From assembly GCF_900095025.1 (NCBI RefSeq), contig NZ_FMBK01000006.1, positions 124,001-188,000 on the forward strand: 64,000 bases of DNA, given 5' to 3'. This stretch comes from Acinetobacter albensis (GTDB lineage Bacteria > Pseudomonadota > Gammaproteobacteria > Pseudomonadales > Moraxellaceae). Shown here piece after piece: positions 35,146-45,112 of the stretch. A program made the position numbers and the translations under genes. The notes under the pieces were generated by a model that saw only the letters and a program-made list of their open reading frames with translations, was not told the DNA's origin and did not search any database. Each line of letters begins with the position of its first letter. Position 1 is the stretch's first letter.

Positions 35146-35844
35146 ATGAAAATGCTTCGTAAAACCCTATGTGCGATGACCCTAGGTGTGGCAACACTTG
35201 CACCAGTAATCAGTACTACTGTTTTTGCTGCACCTGTAGCAGCATCGGAGCAACAAGCCACCGCAAACTTAGTAAAACAGTTAAGTAATATCAAAAGTTT
35301 GTCGGCAAATTTCGAACAAACCACAAAAGCAACTGTTGCAACCAAAGCGCCTCAGAAAAAAGGCTTAACAGGACAGCATATGAATCAAACCTTTAAAGGG
35401 GTGATGAAAGTTGCACGTCCAGGTAAATTCTTTTGGGAAACCACAAGTCCTTCTAAGCAGACCATTGTGACCACAGGTAAAACAGTGTGGATTTATGATC
35501 CAGATTTACAGCAAGCTGTACGCCAAAGTCTAGATGATCAAGTCGCCAATACACCTGCATTATTACTTTCGGGTAATACCAGTCAAATTATGAATGCCTA
35601 CCGTGTGACTCAACCAGATAAAGGTAAAACGTATTACACTTTGTATCCGAAGGACCGTGATGGTGCTTTTCAAAGCTTAACGATTAGTTTTGGTGTAAAT
35701 AAAGCACCCAGTTTAATGATTTTGGAAGATTCATTGGGGCAAACTACACAGGTACGCTTTAATAATGTGAAAGTTAATCCTACTATTCCTGCTTCAACCT
35801 TTAATTTTACGCCGCCTAAAGGTACAGATATTATCGATCAATAA
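35146..35844 (+). CDS. lolA: Outer-membrane lipoprotein carrier protein LolA
   Basis: This 232-residue periplasmic chaperone receives lipoproteins from LolCDE and hands them to LolB. The signal peptide (residues 1-28) ends in TTVFAAP. The LolA fold is seen in LSNIKSLSANFEQTT, FKGVMKVARPGKFFWETTSP, KTVWIYDPDLQQAV and the C-terminal FNFTPPKGTDIID. A Lys/Thr/Ala-rich insert (KATVATKAPQKKGLTG) follows the first strand. Its partner lolB is also in this window, at 55305-55886. Confidence 0.95.
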   Translation: MKMLRKTLCAMTLGVATLAPVISTTVFAAPVAASEQQATANLVKQLSNIKSLSANFEQTTKATVATKAPQKKGLTGQHMNQTFKGVMKVARPGKFFWETTSPSKQTIVTTGKTVWIYDPDLQQAVRQSLDDQVANTPALLLSGNTSQIMNAYRVTQPDKGKTYYTLYPKDRDGAFQSLTISFGVNKAPSLMILEDSLGQTTQVRFNNVKVNPTIPASTFNFTPPKGTDIIDQ

Positions 35845-35860
35845 TATTGATGCTGATATA

Positions 35861-35882
35861 AAAACCACTTTCGAGTGGTTTT
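35861..35882 (+). terminator. Terminator of lolA
   Basis: A 9-bp perfect stem with a stable TTCG tetraloop (35870-35873) is followed by a T-run. Confidence 0.9.
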
Positions 35883-36096
35883 TTTATTTTAAAATGAAAA
35901 TGAAGCTCAAAATAATGATTAAAATTTTTAAAATTAATTATTTATAGATCAGTTGGATTGACTAATCGGGTGTTGAAAATGCTTTGAATAAGCATTTTAT
36001 GTTGAACTTTATACCATGCTACATATTGTAATTTTATCTCGAAGAGAGACTTTGTATAGTGGAATGATTCATTTTAAGAAAATACAGAGTTGTGTA

Positions 36097-36891
36097 ATGA
36101 AACCGACATTATTAAAACCATGGTTTTTGGTGTGTACAATCATAATTGGTGGTGGAGCCCTAGTGGGATGTCAGCCTAAAAACGAGCCTCAAGCTGAAAA
36201 TTCAAAACAGGCGCAGTCGCCTCAAAATAGTGAAGAAAATATTCCTGCCATTCAAGCCAAAGTTATTCCTGTAAAGTTGAGCAAATCAGAAGCATGCGAT
36301 CCGCAAGGCTGTATTCAATACGATATACAGACTGTAGAAACCAACCTCAAATGGATTGATCAATACTTTATGGAACGAATAAAAAAAACCGATCCGATCG
36401 CTTTTTCTGAAGAACCGAACCAAAAAATAAATACTGCAGAAGGCGCTGAACCCAATTTAAGTCAAAGTTCAACTTATGTCCGTTTTATAGGACAAAATTA
36501 TCATCACGCTACATTTGCCATTCAAAGTTATAACTATTCAGCAGGTGCAGCACATGGCATGCACCATCAGGAATTTGTTAATTTTGATTTAAAGACTAAA
36601 AAACGTTTAGCTTTGGCTGATATTTTGGTGAAAGGCGCAGAGCAGAAAGTATTGGACACACTTTATGACACAAATAGTCTTTGGTTAGATCAACACAATA
36701 TCGAACGAGATAAATTAAAACTGAGCGATAATTTTTACTATGGTGTCAACGGAATTGTGTTTGTTTATCCTTTATATGAATTGGCCTCGTATGCAGAAGG
36801 CATGAGTGAGTTGACTTTGCCCTATACTGCGCTTACTCAATTGGTTAAAGCTGAATACTTGCCAAGTTTACCGAGCTATCCAACGCCCTAA
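36097..36891 (+). CDS. Lipoprotein with DUF3298/RsiV-like domain
   Basis: This is 264 residues from the ATG at 36097, chosen because it starts a lipoprotein signal peptide (MKPTLLKPWFLVCTIIIGGG) with lipobox LVGC; upstream in-frame ATGs would give an unlikely leader. After a charged Glu/Gln/Ser linker, the domain shows YDIQTVETNLKWIDQYF, SAGAAHGMHHQEFVNFDL and LKLSDNFYYGVNGIVFVYP, the pattern of DUF3298 proteins (RsiV/PdaC relatives). RsiV binds lysozyme, so a role in lysozyme resistance or peptidoglycan sensing is possible but unproven. No sigma-factor gene lies next to it. Confidence 0.72.
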   Translation: MKPTLLKPWFLVCTIIIGGGALVGCQPKNEPQAENSKQAQSPQNSEENIPAIQAKVIPVKLSKSEACDPQGCIQYDIQTVETNLKWIDQYFMERIKKTDPIAFSEEPNQKINTAEGAEPNLSQSSTYVRFIGQNYHHATFAIQSYNYSAGAAHGMHHQEFVNFDLKTKKRLALADILVKGAEQKVLDTLYDTNSLWLDQHNIERDKLKLSDNFYYGVNGIVFVYPLYELASYAEGMSELTLPYTALTQLVKAEYLPSLPSYPTP

Positions 36892-36938
36892 TTTTTGAAA
36901 ATTTCGCTTAAATTTGCTGTAATAAGGTGCAGCTGTAA

Positions 36939-38282
<1,344 letters not shown>

Positions 38283-38373
38283 TCCTCGGGGATTTTAAAA
38301 TAAATCAATAGAAAAACCATTTTGTGCACGAAAATTGCTTAAGACAATCAGATTTAAAACATTGAGGTAGTCG

Positions 38374-39750
38374 GTGGATATTTTTCCAATCTCTTTAAAG
38401 TTGCAGCAGCAACCGTGTCTGATTGTCGGTGGCGGGCATATTGCATATCGCAAAGCCGTACTGTTGGCAAAAGCAGGCGCAGTTATTCATGTGATTGCAC
38501 CTGAAATTGAAAGTTCTTTACTTGAGATTGTGGTTGCTAGCCAAGGGCAATATATTCAAGCACCTTTTAGTGTAGATATTCCGTTACGTCATTATCGTTT
38601 AGTCATTGCAGCGACCAATGATAAAGCGACCAATATCCAAGTTTTTGAAGCCTGTGAAGCTGAAAAAATATTGGTGAATAGTGTGGATGATCCTCCACAT
38701 TGTCGTTTTATGGTTCCTGCAATCATTGATCGTTCACCGTTGGTGGTATCAATTGCCACGAATGGTACATCACCTGTTTTATCGCGCCAAATTCGCACTC
38801 AACTTGAAGCCAGTATTCCACATGGTATGGGGAAGCTCGCTGAATTTTCTGGGAAATGGCGTGCCGTAGTAAAATCTAAAATTGAAAATCCTGATGAGCG
38901 TCGTATTTTTTGGGAAGACTTGTATGCCAGTCCACTCAAGGAACAGGTGTTTAATGACAATATCGCCGATGCTGATAAATTAATTGAACAGGCCTTAAAG
39001 GAATGGAAAACACCCAAAGGTGAAGTCTATTTAGTTGGAGCAGGGCCAGGTGATCCTGAATTATTGACCTTAAAGGCACTGCGTTTAATGCAACAAGCGG
39101 ATGTCATTATCTATGATCGTTTGGTCTCCCCAGCAATTTTAGAATTATGCCGCCGTGATGCTGAAAAAATTTATGTTGGAAAAGCCCGTTCAAACCATAG
39201 TGTTCCTCAAGATGGGATTAATGCTTTATTGGTTGAATTTGCTGAAAAAGGTAAACGTGTCTGCCGTTTAAAAGGTGGTGATCCGTTTATTTTTGGTCGT
39301 GGTGGCGAAGAAATTCAAGAGCTGTTTGCAGCAGGTGTTGCTTTTCAAGTGGTTCCTGGCATTACCGCAGCATCGGGTTGTTCAGCTTATGCAGGTATTC
39401 CGTTAACCCATCGTGATTACGCACAAAGTGTTCGCTTTTTAACGGGGCATTTGAAAGAAGGTTCACCTGAATTGCCTTGGCGTGAACTGGTCTATGAAAA
39501 TCAAACACTTGTATTGTATATGGGGTTGGTCGGTTTAGAGAAAATATGTGCTCAACTGATTGCCCATGGGCAACGTGCCAATATGCCAGTAGCATTGATT
39601 TCTAAAGGGACGACACCAGAACAGAAAGTGGTGGTCGGCACATTGGCTGACATTGCATCAAAAGTATCAGAACATCAAATTCAAGCACCCACCTTAACCA
39701 TTATTGGTGAAGTGGTGAGTTTGCGCGAACAATTACAGTGGCAAGGCTAA
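38374..39750 (+). CDS. cysG: Siroheme synthase CysG
   Basis: This 458-residue multifunctional enzyme converts uroporphyrinogen III to siroheme for sulfite/nitrite reduction. The N-terminal dehydrogenase/ferrochelatase domain (about residues 1-210) has VGGGHIAYRKA for NAD binding and NSVDDPPHCRFMVPA. The C-terminal SUMT methyltransferase (about 215-458) has VGAGPGDPELLTLKALR, RLKGGDPFIFGRGGEE and VVPGITAASGCSAYAGIPLTHR. The start is a GTG with GAGG upstream. It may be read through from serS (91-base gap). Confidence 0.95.
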   Translation: MDIFPISLKLQQQPCLIVGGGHIAYRKAVLLAKAGAVIHVIAPEIESSLLEIVVASQGQYIQAPFSVDIPLRHYRLVIAATNDKATNIQVFEACEAEKILVNSVDDPPHCRFMVPAIIDRSPLVVSIATNGTSPVLSRQIRTQLEASIPHGMGKLAEFSGKWRAVVKSKIENPDERRIFWEDLYASPLKEQVFNDNIADADKLIEQALKEWKTPKGEVYLVGAGPGDPELLTLKALRLMQQADVIIYDRLVSPAILELCRRDAEKIYVGKARSNHSVPQDGINALLVEFAEKGKRVCRLKGGDPFIFGRGGEEIQELFAAGVAFQVVPGITAASGCSAYAGIPLTHRDYAQSVRFLTGHLKEGSPELPWRELVYENQTLVLYMGLVGLEKICAQLIAHGQRANMPVALISKGTTPEQKVVVGTLADIASKVSEHQIQAPTLTIIGEVVSLREQLQWQG

Positions 39751-39788
39751 TTTGAGTCTTGTTGCGATTAAAAGAGTAGAGAAATCCC

Positions 39789-40268
39789 GTGATTCATGTT
39801 GTTCTATATGAACCTGAAATTCCTGCCAATACAGGTAATATCATTCGTTTATGTGCCAATACAGGTGCACAGCTACACTTGGTTAAACCTCTCGGGTTTG
39901 AACTTGATGATAAAAAGCTGAAACGTGCAGGTTTGGATTATCATGAATGGGCACGTATGCAAATCTGGGAAAATTTTGATGATTGTTTGCTGAATTTGCA
40001 ACTGCAAGGAATAGAAAAGGATGCAATTTATCCACTGACCACCAAAGGTGTTGAAACACCGCATACTTCCAATTTAAACCGTCCAGTTGCTTTGTTGATG
40101 GGGCCTGAAACGCGCGGGCTTCCTGAACATATTCGAATGCTGTTTCCTGAGAAACATTGGATTCGCTTGCCAATGGCAGCGACTTCACGCAGTTTAAATT
40201 TATCCAATGCAACCGCTGTGATTGTGTATGAAGCTTGGCGTCAGCAAGGTTTTAAAGAACTGATATAA
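39789..40268 (+). CDS. trmL: tRNA (cytidine/uridine-34 2'-O)-methyltransferase TrmL
   Basis: This 159-residue SPOUT methyltransferase has the motifs [34 protein letters not shown] and the knot segment [24 protein letters not shown]. It methylates the wobble base ribose of certain tRNA-Leu species. The start is GTG. It follows cysG by 38 bases and is closed by a terminator, so it may share the cysG transcript. Confidence 0.94.
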   Translation: MIHVVLYEPEIPANTGNIIRLCANTGAQLHLVKPLGFELDDKKLKRAGLDYHEWARMQIWENFDDCLLNLQLQGIEKDAIYPLTTKGVETPHTSNLNRPVALLMGPETRGLPEHIRMLFPEKHWIRLPMAATSRSLNLSNATAVIVYEAWRQQGFKELI

Positions 40269-40286
40269 TTAATTTATATGTTATCT

Positions 40287-40308
40287 AGAGCCACTTTTGA
40301 GTGGCTCT
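40287..40308 (+). terminator. Terminator after trmL
   Basis: A 9-bp perfect stem (40287-40295 with 40300-40308, TTTG loop) is followed by a short T stretch. Confidence 0.75.
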
Positions 40309-40369
40309 TTATGGCATAAATTTTAAGAGAGGCTTTATGATTAAATTACACTGCAAATTTAACACCTAA

Positions 40370-40393
40370 AAAAGACGCATAATGCGTCTTTTT
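40370..40393 (-). terminator. Terminator of the APC permease gene
   Basis: An inverted repeat AAAGACGCAT/ATGCGTCTTT with flanking A and T runs lies 23 bases beyond the permease stop. Bidirectional action is possible. Confidence 0.8.
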
Positions 40394-40415
40394 TATTGTA
40401 GGAATGGACAATACA

Positions 40416-41813
40416 TTAATGCGAGTCATCGAACTCATTGTGTTGAGGCGCAGGTTGTTTGAAACCTTTGGTTTTATAACCTAAGTATAAAATCCCAAAC
40501 ATCGCCCACCATAAGCCATATTTTAATGAGGTTTCTTCAATTTCGAGCCATAGTGCAAATACGCTGATAAAACCAAGTAGCGGTACAATCACAAAGTTTA
40601 AAATATCTTTGAAGTTTTTGGTACGTCCATCGCGTAAAGCATAACGTGAAATAACAGAAAGATTGACAAATGTAAATGCAGTTAAAGCACCAAAACTGAT
40701 CAGCGAAATCACCGTATCAAGATTCATAAATCCAGCTGTTAAAGCCACAGCACCAACAATTAAAATATTGTAAGAAGGGGTTAAGCTTTTAGGACTGATA
40801 TGACCAAAGATTTTTTTATTGATTACGCCATCACGACCCATGGCAAACATCAGGCGCGATACACCCGCATGTGCTGAAATACCCGATGCCATCACTGTTA
40901 CAATGGCAAAGCCTAAGACATACGATTGGAACAGTGAACCACCCACAAGCATTAAAATATCAGGTTGAGTCGCAGCGACATCTGCAAAATATGTGTTCGG
41001 ATCATGCGGGAAATAGATTTGCATGAAATAAGCACTGACAATAAAAATCACACCTGCAATTAAAGCGGTTAAAAAAATCGCTTTAGGTAAGGTTTTTTCA
41101 GTGTCTTTGGTTTCTTCAGCCAGAGAACTGAGTGAATCAAAACCTGTGAAAGAAAAGCAAAGTAATGTTGCACCCGTAATAAGTGCACCGACTGATGTCA
41201 GCTCGTTCCAAAATGGTTCAAGACTCCAAAGCTGATAGCGTTGTTCTACAGTCATTGGACCGTCTGCATTAAAACCAGCCTGAAGTTTGCTATAAACCAA
41301 ATAGGTAAAAACAGCAATCACAATCAGCTGAATCAATACAATCAGACTATTAAAGTTCGCAACAAAACGTGCACCTTTTAAATTGATCCCTGTCATAAAT
41401 GCAGTTAAGACAATGACCCAAACCCAATGATTAACATCTGGAAATAGTGCTTCAAGATAAATGACAGCTAAAATAATGTTGACCATGGGTGAAAGGAGAT
41501 AATCTAGCCAAGATGACCAGCCCACCATAAAGCCCACATTTGGATGAATCGATTTTTGAGCATAGGTATAAGCCGAACCCGACGAGGGATAACGGCGAAT
41601 CATATGACCATAACTGAGGGAAGTGAGTAGAATTGCAACAAGTGCAAATATATAGGAGGTCGGTACGTGAAAATGACTTTCTTCCGACACGAGTCCGAAA
41701 GTGTCAAATAACGTCATAGGCTGTATATACGCTAAACCAATAATGATGATGTGCCAGAGTCCCAGCGTTTTTTGCAGTTTAGCTGCCGATGGAGTCCCAG
41801 AGATATTTGTCAA
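40416..41813 (-). CDS. APC-superfamily amino acid/polyamine permease
   Basis: This 465-residue protein has about twelve transmembrane helices. The first helix has the broken-helix pattern GLWHIIIIGLAYIQPMTLFDTFG, followed by YPSSGSAYTYAQKSIHPNVGFMVGW and SFTGFDSLSSLAEETKDTEKTLPKAI, which is typical of the APC family. The closest pattern I recognise is the putrescine importer PuuP / YjeM-like group, but substrate is uncertain. It is single, with no catabolic genes next to it. Confidence 0.85.
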   Translation of the reverse strand: MTNISGTPSAAKLQKTLGLWHIIIIGLAYIQPMTLFDTFGLVSEESHFHVPTSYIFALVAILLTSLSYGHMIRRYPSSGSAYTYAQKSIHPNVGFMVGWSSWLDYLLSPMVNIILAVIYLEALFPDVNHWVWVIVLTAFMTGINLKGARFVANFNSLIVLIQLIVIAVFTYLVYSKLQAGFNADGPMTVEQRYQLWSLEPFWNELTSVGALITGATLLCFSFTGFDSLSSLAEETKDTEKTLPKAIFLTALIAGVIFIVSAYFMQIYFPHDPNTYFADVAATQPDILMLVGGSLFQSYVLGFAIVTVMASGISAHAGVSRLMFAMGRDGVINKKIFGHISPKSLTPSYNILIVGAVALTAGFMNLDTVISLISFGALTAFTFVNLSVISRYALRDGRTKNFKDILNFVIVPLLGFISVFALWLEIEETSLKYGLWWAMFGILYLGYKTKGFKQPAPQHNEFDDSH

Positions 41814-42019
41814 CGGCGTTACCCTCTTAATCGTTGATCAAGGATCAGTCATATTTTTAAGGATCGTTTTAAAACAACGATCCCCCCATACAAAGAAAAC
41901 AAAAGTCCGCCAATCTACTCTAATTTGATGCCTTTTGCCAATCCCTGTTGAATGTATTGAAGCATTAAATATGCCAAGAGACAGCAATATTAGATTTATG
42001 TTTTTGATCAAAAAGCAAA

Positions 42020-42046
42020 AACCTGATGTTTGAAAAAACATCAGGT
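42020..42046 (-). terminator. Terminator downstream of the alcohol dehydrogenase gene
   Basis: AACCTGATGTTT pairs with AAACATCAGGTT around a short A-rich loop. It lies about 33 bases past the dehydrogenase stop. Confidence 0.65.
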
Positions 42047-42078
42047 TAATGTGAATAAGCTTGGCTTAATTTTTAAGC

Positions 42079-43263
42079 TTACCAAGCTTTATCTAAAATT
42101 GCTCTCAAATCTTTGAAATTAGCTTCTTTCGGATTGTAAATAATGGATCCATCATTGAGTGCTTTTTCTGCTACTTCATCGAGTTGAGCTTCTGTTACTT
42201 TACCTGTTTCACGTAAAGTTCGAGGGAGCTTGGTCAAGGCATACAAGCGGTCACGCATAGTCAAAATAGTTGCAATCGATTTATCAGCACGTAAGTGTGC
42301 AGGTGTTTGAGCATAAATATCAGAACCTGCCAAAGGTAGAAGCAATTCAGCAATTTTATCGCCATTTACTTCTTTGTTATATTCAAGTACGTAAGGTAAA
42401 AATAAATTCATGCATAAACCGTGGGGGAGGTGAGCAACAGCACCTAAGGCATGACCCAATGAATGGACCAATCCGACCATCGAGTTTGAAAATGCAATTC
42501 CAGCCATCGTGGAAGCCTGCGCCAGCTCAAGACGCCCAAACTCATCTGTAGGCTTATCCAGCACAGTAAATAAACTATTGCTCACTTTTTTAATGGCAGC
42601 AGTGGCATAGGCATCACTGATTGGATTTGCAGCCAAGCAGGTATACGCTTCAACAGCATGCGTTAGCGCATCCATTGCCGTCATTGCTGTTAAATGTGGT
42701 GGTAAAGTTTGAGTCATTCGTGGATCAAGAATAGCTGCATGTGGCATCAAGTAATAAGATGCAAATGCCATTTTGACATTTTTTTCAACATCCGCTACGA
42801 CAGCAACCATCGTAACTTCTGAACCCGTACCTGATGTTGTTGGAATCACAAAAAAAGGCTTCAATGGCTTAGGTAAATTGTGGGCACCTGAGAACTTAAG
42901 TAAGTCATCGCCACCTTCAGTCACCAAAATATTGGTCGCTTTTGAGGTATCAATCACTGAACCCCCACCTACGGCAATAATGGCATCACAATGATTGTCA
43001 CGATAGGCTTTTGCTGCATTGCGGACCGTGGCTATACTTGAATCTGGTGGTACATCATCGAAAATATAACCAATGACCGCATCTGTTGATTCAAACGCAG
43101 CTTCAATTGGGGCAAGTAGATTATTTGCACGTACACCTTTATCTGTAATGATGAGTGGACGTTTAGACCCTAAAGTCGCAAGTTCAAATGGAATGTGTTC
43201 TAACGCGGCATGACCTGCGATCACTTTAACGGGACAGAAAAATTCGTAATAAGGCTTAGCCAT
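42079..43263 (-). CDS. Iron-containing alcohol dehydrogenase
   Basis: This is 394 residues from the ATG at 43263 (MAKPYYEFFCPVKVIAG), which has GGAG just upstream; the frame extends 11 codons further but without a site. Group III dehydrogenase features are the nucleotide loop AVGGGSVIDTSKA, IPTTSGTGSEVT, and the metal-binding region DALTHAVEAY...SLGHALGAVAHLPHGLCMNLFLPY. NAD(P)-dependent oxidation of primary alcohols or diols is expected; substrate unknown. Its start follows the stop of the SCP2-like gene by one base, so translation is coupled. Confidence 0.9.
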   Translation of the reverse strand: MAKPYYEFFCPVKVIAGHAALEHIPFELATLGSKRPLIITDKGVRANNLLAPIEAAFESTDAVIGYIFDDVPPDSSIATVRNAAKAYRDNHCDAIIAVGGGSVIDTSKATNILVTEGGDDLLKFSGAHNLPKPLKPFFVIPTTSGTGSEVTMVAVVADVEKNVKMAFASYYLMPHAAILDPRMTQTLPPHLTAMTAMDALTHAVEAYTCLAANPISDAYATAAIKKVSNSLFTVLDKPTDEFGRLELAQASTMAGIAFSNSMVGLVHSLGHALGAVAHLPHGLCMNLFLPYVLEYNKEVNGDKIAELLLPLAGSDIYAQTPAHLRADKSIATILTMRDRLYALTKLPRTLRETGKVTEAQLDEVAEKALNDGSIIYNPKEANFKDLRAILDKAW

Positions 43264-43264
43264 G

Positions 43265-43798
43265 TTATACACTCCGTTTAAAATAGGACTGAGCAACTTT
43301 CAAATAAATATTTGCAGCGCTGTTAAGTTTTTCTTTTAGGCTTAATTCATGGGGATATTGTTTTACGGCAAGCTCAGCCACTAATTTCGGTAAAATCAGT
43401 GATTCCATTTTATTTAAGCAACGTACCAAACGAATGGCATACGCCACATCACCATCTGCAATCATACGGTCATGCGCAAAAGCTTGTGCCGTACTTTCCT
43501 GAAAAGAAAACACTAAAAAGGCATGACTTAAATGCTTGAAAGTAATGGTAAGATCGGGCTTGGTTTCAACAGATGACAGCAATTTTAATTGATAGTCTTC
43601 GGTTACTTTTGCAATAAAAGCTGGACCATGCGGAAATACTTTCATCGACAGAACGAAGCCGACAGGAAATTTTGCAACCTCTTGTTTTACTTCTTTGTCG
43701 ACTTGACTTGCCATGACTAAACCTCTGCCAATCACATCCATCATGAGTTTGACATAATTTAGTTGTAAGGCCGGCTTTACGGATTTGGTTGAAATCAC
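43265..43798 (-). CDS. SCP2 sterol-carrier-like protein coupled to alcohol dehydrogenase
   Basis: This is 177 residues from a GTG at 43798 preceded by an AGGA site. The central segment (GFVLSMKVFPHGPAFIAKVTEDYQLKL..., KPDLTITFKHLSHAFLVFSF, then AHDRMIADGDVAYAIRLVRC) has the alternating strand/helix pattern and the 'low-level function, then GD' ending of SCP2 lipid-binding domains. A soluble, lipid-handling role is therefore inferred, perhaps presenting a hydrophobic alcohol to the dehydrogenase encoded one base downstream. No signal peptide. Family assignment is moderate. Confidence 0.65.
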   Translation of the reverse strand: MISTKSVKPALQLNYVKLMMDVIGRGLVMASQVDKEVKQEVAKFPVGFVLSMKVFPHGPAFIAKVTEDYQLKLLSSVETKPDLTITFKHLSHAFLVFSFQESTAQAFAHDRMIADGDVAYAIRLVRCLNKMESLILPKLVAELAVKQYPHELSLKEKLNSAANIYLKVAQSYFKRSV

Positions 43799-43875
43799 TC
43801 GCGCATCCTTTCTCTAAAAACATTTTTATTAATTTAGAGTAAATACTCTAATTTATTTTGATCATAAAAGCAAAA

Positions 43876-44550
43876 TTATTGTTGCATGACTTGAACTTGA
43901 TTAAAGTAACCGCTGTGATTTAAAGTTTCAATCATATCTGCACAGAAATCATTAAAAAATGGATAATCTTCAACGAGATCCTTGACTCGAACCATTTCTA
44001 GTCCGGCATAACCGCAGGGATTAATGGTCTGAAAACCCAAAAGATCACAATCAATATTTAAAGCCAAACCATGATAGCTACGTCCTTTACGAATTTTAAA
44101 ACCCAAAGATCCAATTTTACGCTCTGCAACATAAACCCCTGGTGCATCCGCTTTAGCATAAGCTTCGATTTTGTATTTTTTAAGCAGATTAATCATTAAA
44201 TTTTCTGCATACGTCACTAATGTTCGCACGTTCCAGCCCAAACGATTTAAATCAAACATAAAATAAGCCACCAATTGCCCTGGACCATGCCAAGTCACTT
44301 GCCCGCCACGGTCGCTTTGTACAATGGGGAGCTGAGTTGCTTGTAGAATATGTTCAGGTTTACCAGCTTGTCCTTGGGTTAAAACGTCGTGGTGCTGCAA
44401 AATCCACAGTTCATCTGGCGTATTTTCATCACGATTTTCAGTCAGACTTTTCATTTCTTGAAATCGTTCAAGATAAGGTGTTAATTCATTGAATTGACGA
44501 ATAATTAAATCAGGTTTTAGAACAGCATCTGTCACGTCAAGTGCGTCCAT
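43876..44550 (-). CDS. lipB: Octanoyl-[acyl-carrier-protein]:protein N-octanoyltransferase LipB
   Basis: This 224-residue protein transfers octanoate from ACP to lipoyl domains. The motifs are [22 protein letters not shown] with the RGG-x-T-x-HGPGQ signature, and the lysine/cysteine pair in [20 protein letters not shown] and NPCGYAG. A ybeD-like gene lies upstream on the same strand, as in E. coli, but a terminator separates them here. Confidence 0.94.
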   Translation of the reverse strand: MDALDVTDAVLKPDLIIRQFNELTPYLERFQEMKSLTENRDENTPDELWILQHHDVLTQGQAGKPEHILQATQLPIVQSDRGGQVTWHGPGQLVAYFMFDLNRLGWNVRTLVTYAENLMINLLKKYKIEAYAKADAPGVYVAERKIGSLGFKIRKGRSYHGLALNIDCDLLGFQTINPCGYAGLEMVRVKDLVEDYPFFNDFCADMIETLNHSGYFNQVQVMQQ

Positions 44551-44671
44551 AAAAGTTTAAAGATAGAAGGAATTATAAAGAAATCTTGAATAGATGGAGC
44601 GGCTTTATATTAAATTTCATATTTAATTCATTGATATTTTAAGATTAAAAAAAAGCTTATTTTTGAATATA

Positions 44672-44697
44672 AAAAACACGCCGATTGGCGTGTTTTT
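44672..44697 (-). terminator. Terminator between the ybeD-like gene and lipB
   Basis: A perfect 11-bp stem (44672-44682 with 44687-44697, GATT loop) with a T-run on the minus strand. Confidence 0.85.
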
Positions 44698-44704
44698 ATA
44701 AAAA

Positions 44705-44998
44705 TTAGAGTGCAGTTTTAATTAACGGGCAAGCAGCTAAATCTGCATAGAGTGCATGTACTTGTTCAAGTTCTACAAATACAATTTGGGCAGTTAAAGA
44801 GTGGTATTTTCCTGTGCGAGAAGGCTGCACGTTAATGCTTGAAGCATCAAAATCAGGAAAGTGTTTCACCATTATCTCTACTACTGCACCATGCAATTCA
44901 TCACCTGCAACGCCAATCAATTTAATGGGATAATCCATGGGGAAAACCCAAAGATCTTCTTGAAGTTCACGAGATGGTGTACGGTCTAGCATAGTCAT
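44705..44998 (-). CDS. YbeD-like (DUF493) protein
   Basis: This 97-residue ferredoxin-fold-like protein has the family pattern DLWVFPMDYPIKLIGVAGDEL, SINVQPSRTGKYHSLTAQIVF and a C-terminal helix. The role is unknown, with possible allosteric regulation by analogy to ACT-like folds. Its position directly upstream of lipB is conserved in many proteobacteria. Confidence 0.88.
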   Translation of the reverse strand: MTMLDRTPSRELQEDLWVFPMDYPIKLIGVAGDELHGAVVEIMVKHFPDFDASSINVQPSRTGKYHSLTAQIVFVELEQVHALYADLAACPLIKTAL

Positions 44999-45020
44999 GA
45001 GAGTGAGTCCCCATATATCA

Positions 45021-45044
45021 AACGCCTGCTTAAGTGCAGGCGTT
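45021..45044 (-). terminator. Terminator of rpoD
   Basis: AACGCCTGC pairs with GCAGGCGTT around a 6-base loop. It lies 69 bases beyond the rpoD stop; the T-run is short. Confidence 0.65.
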
Positions 45045-45112
45045 ATATTTCTGTTAGATACTAAATGGAGACTGAAATTCAGATTTCAAGCGCCCATGAG
45101 TATCATCAAAAA

